Assembly: GCA_019057975.1 (NCBI GenBank)
Contig: JAHLWJ010000129.1
Coordinates: 1 to 12,002 of the forward strand
Length of the DNA stretch: 12,002 bases
Source: Promethearchaeota archaeon
GTDB lineage: Archaea > Asgardarchaeota > Lokiarchaeia > Sigynarchaeales > SOKP01
Direction of reading: 5' to 3'
The notes beneath the pieces are model-generated. The model saw only the letters and a program-made list of their open reading frames with translations, did no database searches and was not told the DNA's origin. The position numbers and the translations under genes were made by a program. Below, piece by piece: positions 1-5,609 of the stretch; within the stretch, counting starts at the first letter, position 1; every line of letters begins with the position of its first letter.

Positions 1-5
1 ATTAT

Positions 6-152
6 TTAATCCTTGTTGTTTTGAATGAACCTTATTTTAAAAGACATAGTAGAGGGAATCTTTTCTATAAACTCATTTTCTTCATAAATTACTAACGATG
101 TAAATGCTATTGCTTTTATTAGTTCCTTTTCATTATCGTTTAAGTCTATCAT
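6..152 (-). CDS. Small protein of 48 aa, overlapping the RNase HI stop by ATGA
   Basis: I do not recognise this protein. The start ATG (152-150) shares bases with the TGA stop of the RNase HI gene (151-149), a classic ATGA overlap that allows translational coupling. The predicted product begins MIDLNDNEKELIKAIAF and ends FIQNNKD; it is acidic in its N-terminal half and basic near the end, looks soluble, and has no signal peptide or membrane segment. Two things argue for a real gene: the start placement, and an uninterrupted 48-codon frame with balanced amino-acid use in AT-rich DNA. Its size argues for caution. It may assist, or simply be co-expressed with, RNase HI. It may also be the intact N-terminus of something that was once longer, since it stops only a few bases from the window edge. 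Confidence 0.5.
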   Translation of the reverse strand: MIDLNDNEKELIKAIAFTSLVIYEENEFIEKIPSTMSFKIRFIQNNKD

Positions 153-589
153 TTTTTAAATCCTTCAGCATCCAAGCGTTCGTTGCACAATTTATCGCAT
201 TTTTGGACATAGGGATGATTCCTTCCAACGTGAAAAAACTCCACCTTTTCGTATTTCTCGCGCAGCTTATAGACCTCGCTGCACAATTTCGCTAAATGCG
301 GATAGTTGATTTTCCATTTCTTATTGATTTGCTGGACTGCTAAGTTGCTGTCCGAATACACTTGAATGTGCCCTCGTGAGAATTTTTCGGCAACTTTTAA
401 AGCGTTAATTATAGCTCGATACTCGGCAGTATTGTTTGTGGCAGTTCCAATAAAATTGCATTCGTCATGGATAATGTTATCGTTATGGACAAGTAGAAAA
501 GCGCTAGCAGCGGGACCGGGATTACCGCGCGAAGCACCATCAGTATAAATTTTAAGTTTGTCTCCTTTTTTAACTGGACTTCTATTCAT
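149..589 (-). CDS. rnhA: Ribonuclease HI (type 1 RNase H)
   Basis: This enzyme cleaves the RNA strand of RNA/DNA hybrids in the cytoplasm, clearing R-loops and replication primers with two-metal-ion catalysis. The 146-residue protein is one RNase H fold of normal length. The four metal-binding acids are visible in their expected motifs: D17 in TDGASRGNPGP, E56 in NNTAEYRA, D80 in YSDSNLAV and D132 in KCDKLCNERLD. The short form without an N-terminal hybrid-binding domain matches archaeal/Sulfolobus-like RNase HI. The ATG at 589 is the only sensible start, just before the core, and a TATA-like box lies about 33 bases upstream. The gene is visibly richer in G+C than its surroundings. Its stop overlaps the start of the small ORF at 6-152, so the two are probably co-transcribed. 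Confidence 0.93.
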   Translation of the reverse strand: MNRSPVKKGDKLKIYTDGASRGNPGPAASAFLLVHNDNIIHDECNFIGTATNNTAEYRAIINALKVAEKFSRGHIQVYSDSNLAVQQINKKWKINYPHLAKLCSEVYKLREKYEKVEFFHVGRNHPYVQKCDKLCNERLDAEGFKK

Positions 590-611
590 AATAAATAGGA
601 GTGTCTTTTTT

Positions 612-627
612 AATTTAAATTTATAAC
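612..627 (-). promoter_or_regulatory. Candidate TATA box for the RNase HI gene
   Basis: On the minus strand this AT block reads GTTATAAATTTAAATT, with a TTATAAA core about 33 bases before the RNase HI ATG. That spacing fits archaeal initiation close to the start codon, giving a nearly leaderless mRNA. It is a pattern match in AT-rich DNA, so confidence is moderate. Confidence 0.4.
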
Positions 628-686
628 AAGCTTTTAAACAAATTAGAATGAATTTTCATGCTTTAAAATTTTAGTTAGTAAAAGAT

Positions 687-695
687 AAAAAAAAA
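687..695 (-). terminator. Poly-T terminator after the fibronectin-III remnant
   Basis: Nine consecutive A on the plus strand give a T9 tract on the minus strand, starting about 13 bases past the stop of the 708-1205 remnant. Archaeal RNA polymerase terminates on such T tracts without a hairpin. Confidence 0.45.
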
Positions 696-866
696 GAGTT
701 AAAATGTTTAAGATTTCTTTTTTAGATGTTGTATTTTCTTGTATAAAATGAGTATCATGGTTGCACAGGCAATTCCAATAAAGGATAAAGGGTACCCAGG
801 TATTCCGCCAGGTTCTCCCGGTGTAGTTTCTTCCTGTACATCGATAAAGTCATAATTAGAGGGATC

Positions 867-895
867 AGAGCTTCCTGATTCATTAGTAGCAACGA
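867..895 (-). repeat. FN3-module direct repeat, copy 1 (copy 2 at 1164-1192)
   Basis: Twenty-eight of 29 bases match between 867-895 and 1164-1192. They encode the VATNESGSS strand of two successive fibronectin-III modules. The 297-base offset equals exactly 99 codons, so the repeat unit is one FN3 domain. Near-identity here while the rest of the modules differ suggests recent duplication or gene conversion. Confidence 0.8.
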
Positions 896-1163
896 CCGCG
901 TAATACCACCCGCCGATTCCAGGTACGGTATTTGTTGTAGTAGTTCCTGTAATGGTTTTTATATGTGTAGCAAGGTGTAAATTGCTCGAAGTTATCGGGG
1001 AGGTGTACCTATAAAGACTATAATTATCAGTACCTACTGCTGATGTCCATTCCAATGCAATTACAAGACTGGTTGTTGGCGAGGGTGTAGTAATGGTCAA
1101 TATCGGCGAGTTTGGTGGTTCTGAGTCATCTTGAACATCAATATAAGGATATTTAGAGAGATA

Positions 1164-1192
1164 AGAGCTTCCTGATTCGTTAGTAGCAACGA
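1164..1192 (-). repeat. FN3-module direct repeat, copy 2
   Basis: This is the partner of 867-895, shifted by 297 bases (99 codons) and differing at one base. It lies in the truncated upstream FN3 module, ending about 11 bases before the breakpoint near 1203. Confidence 0.8.
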
Positions 1193-1200
1193 TAGCATAG

Positions 1201-1692
1201 AATTCAGATTCTAATAATATGTTATTAGAATACTTTAGTAAATATGATAAAGAAACATCTAATATTGCGTTTTATTTGGAGGGCTTCAAATCGAGCAGGA
1301 GATTTTTAGAATTGGCGAAAGAATCAGAAGACACAGTTGTAACTTATTTTGGAGGTTTATCTGAGCATGGTAAGAGTGCGACTAAGTCCCATACTGCGAG
1401 TTTATCAGGAAACGATAAAGTCCTCTCTGCTGCATTAAAACAAAATTTAATAATTCAACCAAAAACAGAACTTGAGATGCTTACATATTTGAAGTTATTT
1501 GAGATCTTGTCTCATAAAAAAAAACCGTTTGACTATAATATAATTATAGAGGGAAGAGTCGCTATTTTATCAATTTCAGGAGGACATGGAGTCCTATGTG
1601 CTGATCTACTCGAGAAATACAATCTATTTATTTTATATAATAAATTATATAAAAAAGATTTATATACGGAACTGTATATAAAAATCACATAA
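1201..1692 (+). pseudogene. Internal fragment of an NDP-forming acyl-CoA synthetase (ACD/Acs alpha region)
   Basis: The frame matches the middle of the NDP-forming acetyl/acyl-CoA synthetase alpha region, which conserves the energy of acyl-CoA thioesters as ATP in archaeal peptide and acid metabolism. Counting from the ATG at 1219, YLEGFKSSRRFLELAK (19-34) corresponds to the family's YxEGxxxGRxFLxxAK, SHTASLSGND (57-66) to SHTGSLAGSD, and VAILSISGGHGVLCADLLE to the VAIVTNGGGPGVLAAD segment. The histidine of SHT aligns with the phosphohistidine of ACD enzymes, as I recall the family. Full-length alpha chains have about 450 residues; this piece lacks the whole N-terminal CoA-binding domain and everything beyond the second flavodoxin-like domain. 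The last 20 or so residues (FILYNKLYKK onward) are low-complexity and not family-like. The fragment cannot be a working synthetase. A short translated peptide from ATG 1219 is possible but unlikely to matter. Confidence 0.75.
1675..1682 (+). promoter_or_regulatory. TATA box for the heliorhodopsin gene
   Basis: TATATAAA followed by AAT lies with its centre about 36 bases before ATG 1715 and about 27 before GTG 1706. This is right for an archaeal promoter that would start transcription near 1704. It sits inside the tail of the decayed synthetase fragment, so the present promoter seems to lie in remnant DNA. Confidence 0.45.
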
Positions 1693-1714
1693 ACACTATA
1701 CAATTGTGAAATCT

Positions 1715-2518
1715 ATGAATGAAAAAACAGAATCTAAAATAAGTTTCTCTTATTTAAGACGATTCAACTTAATAATGGGATTTTTACATTTAATCCAAGC
1801 CATTATAATGATAATCATGTCTTATACAATACCTCAAATAAGGGATTTTGAGTTACCAATTACAACCTCTTACCTTTTCTACAATGATGCTTTAATACCT
1901 CCAAGACTGGTGCCTAATTACACTCAATTAACGACGGTCCCTATTGGTCCTCTGGTTGCTATGTTTTTACTTCTCTCGGCTATCGCACATTTATTGATCG
2001 TATTACCCAAAGTCAATGATTTCTATAATAAAAAATTGGGTCAAGGAATAAACTATTTTCGATGGTTTGAATACGGGTTAAGTTCCTCCTTGATGATAGT
2101 TTTAATTGCGTGGTTTTTCGGAGTCTACGATCTTTCTACTTTAATTTTAATTTTTGCGATCAACGCCACGATGAATCTTTTAGGTTTGATGATGGAACTT
2201 CATAATCAGACAACAAAGAAAACGAAATGGACTGCCTTTTACATCGGAACTTTCGCAGGTCTTATTCCTTGGGTCATAATTCTTTTGTATCTATTTGGTA
2301 ACGGTAATATTACCGAAATTCCCTGGTTTGTATGGGCTATTTTTGGATCTTATGTATTATTCTTCAATACTTTCCCGATTAACATGATCCTTCAATATAA
2401 AAAAGTTGGGAAGTGGAAGGATTATTTGCATGGAGAACGAGGATACATACTCCTCAGTTTGTGGTCTAAGACTCTTTTAGCATGGTTAGTATTTGCGGGA
2501 GTATTACAACCAGCATAA
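1715..2518 (+). CDS. Heliorhodopsin (retinal-binding seven-helix membrane protein)
   Basis: Heliorhodopsins are inverted seven-helix photoreceptors that bind all-trans retinal; they have slow photocycles, do not pump, and sit in the membrane with the N-terminus in the cytoplasm. The family signature is clear. Numbering from ATG 1715: RRFNLIMGFLHLIQ in helix A with H25, H92 in helix B, RWFEYGLSSSLMIVLIA in helix C with the counterion E119, FAINATMNLLGLMME in helix D, FPINMILQY in helix F, and GERGYILLSLWSKTLLAWLVFAG in helix G with the retinal lysine K252. The H92-to-E119 distance of 27 equals that between H80 and E107 in the reference protein 48C12. A Trp stands two residues before the lysine where I recall a small or aliphatic residue. 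A GTG at 1706 would add three residues. The gene has its own TATA box and a T14 terminator, so it is probably a single-gene unit. No carotenoid cleavage dioxygenase is seen nearby. Confidence 0.93.
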   Translation: MNEKTESKISFSYLRRFNLIMGFLHLIQAIIMIIMSYTIPQIRDFELPITTSYLFYNDALIPPRLVPNYTQLTTVPIGPLVAMFLLLSAIAHLLIVLPKVNDFYNKKLGQGINYFRWFEYGLSSSLMIVLIAWFFGVYDLSTLILIFAINATMNLLGLMMELHNQTTKKTKWTAFYIGTFAGLIPWVIILLYLFGNGNITEIPWFVWAIFGSYVLFFNTFPINMILQYKKVGKWKDYLHGERGYILLSLWSKTLLAWLVFAGVLQPA

Positions 2519-2526
2519 TTATAAAC

Positions 2527-2540
2527 TTTTTTTTTTTTTT
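2527..2540 (+). terminator. T14 terminator after heliorhodopsin
   Basis: Fourteen consecutive T begin 9 bases after the heliorhodopsin TAA. This is a strong archaeal-type intrinsic terminator and separates heliorhodopsin transcription from the racemase gene. Confidence 0.7.
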
Positions 2541-2546
2541 ATTTAT

Positions 2547-2553
2547 TTTATAC
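2547..2553 (+). promoter_or_regulatory. Candidate TATA box for the racemase gene
   Basis: TTTATAC is centred about 34 bases before the TTG start at 2584. Together with the T14 terminator just upstream, it suggests separate transcription and a nearly leaderless mRNA, and it supports the short start over any start inside the heliorhodopsin gene. Confidence 0.4.
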
Positions 2554-2583
2554 AAAGGTATTGAATTTTTAAAGGTGTTAATT

Positions 2584-3276
2584 TTGAAGTTAATAGGCTT
2601 GATTGGAGGTATGAGTTGGGAGAACACAATAGATTATTACCGCATCATAAACGAAATAGTAAAAAAAAGATTAGGAGAGTGGTTTTCAGCAGAAATTTTA
2701 CTATATTCGGTCAACTTTGAAGAAGTTCTTCAATTTCAAAACCAAAATAATTGGAATGAACTCTTGAAATTAATGATTATAATATGTAAGAAACTTGAAT
2801 TAGCTGGAAGTAAAGCAATCGTCATCTGCTCTAACACAATGCACAAGATTGTTACTGAAATTGAAACCGAAATTTCAATTCCCCTCATTAGCATCGTAGA
2901 AGAGACCGCTAAAGCTATAAAATCTATGAATATTAATAGTGTGGGCTTATTAGGCACAAAATTTACGATGGAAGGAGCCTTTTATGCTGAAAAACTAATG
3001 AATAAGTATGAAATTAACACATTAATTCCTGATAAAATCGAAAGAAATTACATCCATAAGGCAATTTACCAAGAGTTTGCCAAAGGAAAATTCCTTGAAT
3101 CAACCAAGAAAAAGTTCTTAGAAATAATTGAAAATTTAATAACAAATGGAGCAGAAGGGATAATTCTTGGATGCACTGAACTTCCTATGTTAATTAAACC
3201 TCTAGATCTAACTGTTCCTGTTTATGATACTTTAAAAATTCATTTACGAGCAGCTGTAGATTTCTCATTAACTTAA
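2584..3276 (+). CDS. Aspartate/glutamate racemase family protein
   Basis: Members of this family racemise acidic amino acids (mainly aspartate) in the cytoplasm without a cofactor, using two opposed cysteines. With a TTG start at 2584 the protein has 230 residues and begins LKLIGLIGGMSWENT (first residue read as Met), the normal start of the family. The cysteines are C82 in ICSNTMHK and C197 in LGCTELPML, close to Cys82 and Cys194 of the Pyrococcus horikoshii enzyme, and GLLGTKFTM (121-129) is the central family motif. The frame is open upstream into the heliorhodopsin gene, but that extension would encode phenylalanine-rich sequence from the poly-T terminator and is rejected. A GTG at 2575 is an alternative. 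D-aspartate could feed cell-surface polymers or signalling; substrate choice (Asp, Glu or other) cannot be read from sequence alone. The gene converges on the fasciclin gene. Confidence 0.9.
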   Translation: MKLIGLIGGMSWENTIDYYRIINEIVKKRLGEWFSAEILLYSVNFEEVLQFQNQNNWNELLKLMIIICKKLELAGSKAIVICSNTMHKIVTEIETEISIPLISIVEETAKAIKSMNINSVGLLGTKFTMEGAFYAEKLMNKYEINTLIPDKIERNYIHKAIYQEFAKGKFLESTKKKFLEIIENLITNGAEGIILGCTELPMLIKPLDLTVPVYDTLKIHLRAAVDFSLT

Positions 3277-3293
3277 GATATTCTAAAGTATTT

Positions 3294-3301
3294 AAAAAAA
3301 A
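3294..3301 (-). terminator. Poly-T terminator for the fasciclin gene
   Basis: A run of eight A on the plus strand, a T8 tract for minus-strand transcription, lies about 30 bases beyond the fasciclin stop, in the 54-base gap between two convergent genes. Confidence 0.4.
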
Positions 3302-3330
3302 TAATTAATTCTATACCACTTTAAGAGATT

Positions 3331-3732
3331 TTAAGAAGGTAAAATTACCTTATCAATAACATGAATGATTCCGTTATCAGTTTCTATATCTGCTTTAATA
3401 ACGGTTGCATCGTTCACTTTTACTCCATTAGTGGCATCTACGGTAATTTCCTGTCCTTGTAGAGTCTTTACTTTCATGGTACCTGAAAGATCAGTTGATT
3501 TCACTTTTCCTTCAATTCCGTGGTATAAAAGAATTCCCTTTAATTTTTCAGGGTCTTTGAGTAATGCATTTAAAGTTTCAGAAGGAATCTTAGAAAAGGC
3601 ATCATCAGTTGGAGCAAAAATAGTAAAAGGTCCTCCAGTTGATAATGTATCCACAAGACCAGCAACTTCGGCAGCTTTAAGTAAGGTAGAAAAACTGCCA
3701 GCTTCCATCGCTACTTGAACAATATTCGGCAT
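3331..3732 (-). CDS. Single-domain fasciclin (FAS1/beta-Ig-H3) protein
   Basis: FAS1 domains act in adhesion or small-molecule binding, usually outside the cell. This 133-residue protein is one complete domain. The H1 motif is at 36-46 (FTIFAPTDDAF), the YH pair at 70-71, and the H2 motif at 120-132 (NGIIHVIDKVILP). The N-terminus (MPNIVQVAMEAGSFSTLLKA) enters the domain at once, so there is no signal peptide and no anchor. Unlike most FAS1 proteins it should stay in the cytoplasm or leave by an unknown route. Signal-less single-domain FAS1 proteins do occur in prokaryotes. GAGGA (3741-3745), 8 bases before the ATG, is a good Shine-Dalgarno sequence and supports this start. The gene appears monocistronic and convergent with the racemase. 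FAS1 proteins can bind carotenoids in some animals and bacteria, which is suggestive beside heliorhodopsin but unproven here. Confidence 0.92.
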   Translation of the reverse strand: MPNIVQVAMEAGSFSTLLKAAEVAGLVDTLSTGGPFTIFAPTDDAFSKIPSETLNALLKDPEKLKGILLYHGIEGKVKSTDLSGTMKVKTLQGQEITVDATNGVKVNDATVIKADIETDNGIIHVIDKVILPS

Positions 3733-3961
3733 ATTAAGTATCCTCTAATTTTTTTCATGTTTAGTATTTTAATTAAATAAAATGAACTATTAATAGATTT
3801 CAATTATAATAAGTTAATAACGAATTTCTATAAAAAAAGGTAAATTTTCTTATTTGAGACATTAAATTCATACTAGATTTAAGTTATGTAATAATATTGA
3901 ACACCTAATATTTATTTGAAAAAAAACTAAAAATTAATATTTCATTCATTAGAAAAATTAA

Positions 3962-4063
3962 TCTCTTGAAAGCTTTACAAAACAAATTAATGAAGCTCCG
4001 AGAGGGCTTTTAAGAAATTATACAAAGCGGAGTTTTAGAGCAATTGATCCAACATCGATTTAG
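3962..4063 (+). pseudogene. Possible decayed coding remnant of about 33 codons
   Basis: A start-less open frame runs from just after a TAA (3959-3961) to a TAG (4061-4063). Its middle reads EAPRGLLRNYTKRSFRAIDP, compositionally protein-like and unlike the flanking AT-rich filler. I do not recognise the family. A second frame in the same stretch is also largely open, so this may be chance in a GC-richer patch or part of a non-coding RNA. Confidence 0.2.
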
Positions 4064-4111
4064 GTCAATTCTGAAAATAGAAGATAATATTTATTATTTC
4101 TGAGTTTAAGG

Positions 4112-4151
4112 TTACCTAAATTTATAAAACAAAATATTAAGAATTAGGTAA
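4112..4151 (-). terminator. Inverted repeat after the MFS gene, possible terminator
   Basis: TTACCTAAATT (4112-4122) pairs with AATTAGGTAA (4142-4151), leaving one bulged base and a 19-base AT-rich loop. It starts 4 bases past the stop of the minus-strand transporter gene and is preceded by a short T run on that strand. It could be a terminator or an RNA 3'-end stabiliser. Confidence 0.35.
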
Positions 4152-4155
4152 AAAA

Positions 4156-5427
4156 TTATGATATAATTCCAGTCTCTATAACTTCTTTAGGCATATTCTC
4201 GGTTATGGGTTTTTTTTCTCTATTGTCATAACCGAATTTTAATACCTTAAAACCAATAAGAAATGGTATAAGACTTAATAAACTTAGAACTAATGCATAT
4301 GGAATATTTACATCAAAAGAAAGTAAGATTCCACCGACTATTGGTCCCATAATTTGAGTTAGATTGTCTATTCCGGTGGTAATTCCCATTATTTTTCCTT
4401 GATTTTGACTATCTACAGATCGACTTATAAAACCAGTAATGATGCCTTGAGATAATGACCCCGCAAAACTAAGAAAACCCAACAAAATTACTAATTCCCA
4501 GGCTTGAGTTACAATTCCGAAGAACAAATATGCAATTATGTAAGTTCCTAATCCTAAAAGCGCAGTAGCGGGGTCTCCAATAAATTTTCTAATTCGATTA
4601 AAGATCAATATCCTAAAAATAATTTGATATACGCCTAATAGCGTCAATAGAATTCCTACTATAAATGGACTTAATCCAAGTCGTATACCCGCGAATATGC
4701 TAAAGGTTGTCTGCAGAATTCCTCCCGTGATTGCAATAAAACTATACTGAATGACGAGTGTTAAAGTTTTATTGTTTTTCCAAATCGAAGCAGAAGTTTT
4801 ATTATAATCAAGTCTTTCTATGACACCATCCTGCAATGTTGAATAAACTTTTTTAGGTAAACTCTCTTTTAAATAGATTGTAGTGTAAACTAGTGAGAAT
4901 CCTGTCAGAATGGAAGCAAAAAGACCAGGCCAAATTATACCGAAAGGATATAAAAAACCACCAATAGCAGGACCTATTAAAAATGCCAAACCAAATGTTA
5001 TACCAATATTAGTCATCTGTTTTGGTCGCTCCTTTGGAGGCACAACGTCACCTATTATTGCTTTTGCTATTGGGAATTGACCACTAAAAACTCCATCTAT
5101 TATTCTAGCAATAAATAAAAGTAAAATATTGTTGGAAAGTAACAAAATTATAAAACCTACAAGCGTTCCTGCTAATGAAATCAACATTATAGGTTTCCGA
5201 CCATAATTATCACTCAATTTACTGAGAATCGGTCCAAAGAAAAATCCAAAAATTGCATTTGAACTTAAAAGAAATCCAATTATTACTGGTGAACTATTGA
5301 ATTCTGCGATGAAAAAAGGCAAAAATGGTAGTATAATACTAAATCCAAGAATGTCAACAAAAACTGCAATCCAAAGAGGTGTTAGTTTTTGATAATCATT
5401 TTTTTTATTTAACATAACTAATAACAT
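4156..5427 (-). CDS. MFS transporter, DHA1/TetA-like drug:proton antiporter
   Basis: This is a 12-helix major facilitator of normal length (423 aa) in the cytoplasmic membrane, probably exporting a small hydrophobic or drug-like molecule in exchange for protons. Visible signatures are D25 in the first helix (VFVDILGFSIILPFLPF, like the TetA helix-1 Asp), motif A at 65-79 (GPILSKLSDNYGRKP), R108 of motif B in LFIARIIDG, and motif C at 146-157 (GLAFLIGPAIGG), which marks antiporters. The second half repeats the fold with GPIVGG near the end. Two starts are possible, ATG 5427 and ATG 5415 (fifth residue); both precede helix 1. The gene runs the same way as the SDR upstream but is separated by 182 bases with a T8 tract, so co-transcription is doubtful. 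The substrate cannot be predicted. Confidence 0.9.
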   Translation of the reverse strand: MLLVMLNKKNDYQKLTPLWIAVFVDILGFSIILPFLPFFIAEFNSSPVIIGFLLSSNAIFGFFFGPILSKLSDNYGRKPIMLISLAGTLVGFIILLLSNNILLLFIARIIDGVFSGQFPIAKAIIGDVVPPKERPKQMTNIGITFGLAFLIGPAIGGFLYPFGIIWPGLFASILTGFSLVYTTIYLKESLPKKVYSTLQDGVIERLDYNKTSASIWKNNKTLTLVIQYSFIAITGGILQTTFSIFAGIRLGLSPFIVGILLTLLGVYQIIFRILIFNRIRKFIGDPATALLGLGTYIIAYLFFGIVTQAWELVILLGFLSFAGSLSQGIITGFISRSVDSQNQGKIMGITTGIDNLTQIMGPIVGGILLSFDVNIPYALVLSLLSLIPFLIGFKVLKFGYDNREKKPITENMPKEVIETGIIS

Positions 5428-5601
5428 AAAATTACCATAATAAGACTTCAGATAATAAATAATTGAATATTTTTAGTCTAGAGAAATTAAAATTAGGAAA
5501 AAACACAATTTCATTTCTTTTTAATAAATCATTCTAAATTCATTTAATATCGAGATTCTACGACAAAAAGAAAGAACATTGTAAATTTAAATAAATTAAA
5601 T

Positions 5602-5609
5602 AAAAAAAA
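5602..5609 (-). terminator. Poly-T terminator after the SDR gene
   Basis: Eight A on the plus strand immediately follow the SDR stop, giving a T8 tract on the minus strand. It probably ends the SDR transcript before the MFS gene. The remaining bases up to 5428 are AT-rich with nothing else clear. Confidence 0.4.

Larger units (their letters stand above)
708..1205 (-). pseudogene. C-terminal remnant of a fibronectin type III surface protein with membrane anchor
   Basis: The reading frame encodes the end of a secreted, membrane-anchored protein. It holds the last strand of one fibronectin-III domain (FYAIVATNESGSS), a linker (IDVQDDSEPPNSP), one complete FN3 domain (LEWTSAVGTDNYSLYRYTS to WYYAVVATNESGSS) and a tail with TTPGEPGGIPGYP, about 18 hydrophobic residues and a KKIQHLKKKS cytoplasmic end. 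Such modules usually serve in adhesion or cell-surface display. There is no start codon: the only candidate, a TTG at 1100, falls inside the interdomain linker. Going upstream, FN3 similarity ends at about 1203, and the frame then meets a TAA at 1274-1272 without passing an ATG. The N-terminus, including any signal peptide, is therefore missing, and the break coincides with the start of the acyl-CoA synthetase fragment on the other strand. It is most likely a pseudogene or a rearranged 3' end. Confidence 0.75.
3733..4155. other. Gene-free stretch of 423 bases between the fasciclin and MFS genes
   Basis: Most of this stretch (3750-3960) is plain AT-rich DNA in which I see nothing definite beyond the fasciclin ribosome-binding site at 3741-3745. 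The part from 3962 to 4063 is richer in G+C and holds a coding-like frame without a start, listed separately. A small hairpin with a GAGA loop lies at 3993-4009 (AAGCTCC, GAGA, GGGCTT with one bulge). An inverted repeat lies at 4112-4151. Confidence 0.6.

Noticed and set aside
1098..1100. TTG at 1100 as a true start of the FN3 protein
   Set aside because: It lies in the linker between two FN3 modules. The frame continues upstream through recognisable FN3 sequence to about 1203.
2482..2583. Extension of the racemase frame upstream into the heliorhodopsin gene
   Set aside because: It would encode a phenylalanine-rich stretch from the T14 terminator. The family start (LKLIGLIGGMS), the position of Cys82 and a TATA-like box all support TTG 2584.
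3365..3718. Long open frame antisense to the fasciclin gene
   Set aside because: It mirrors a strongly supported FAS1 gene and its product shows no domain-like pattern. The same holds for the antisense frames inside the RNase HI, racemase and glycosyltransferase genes.
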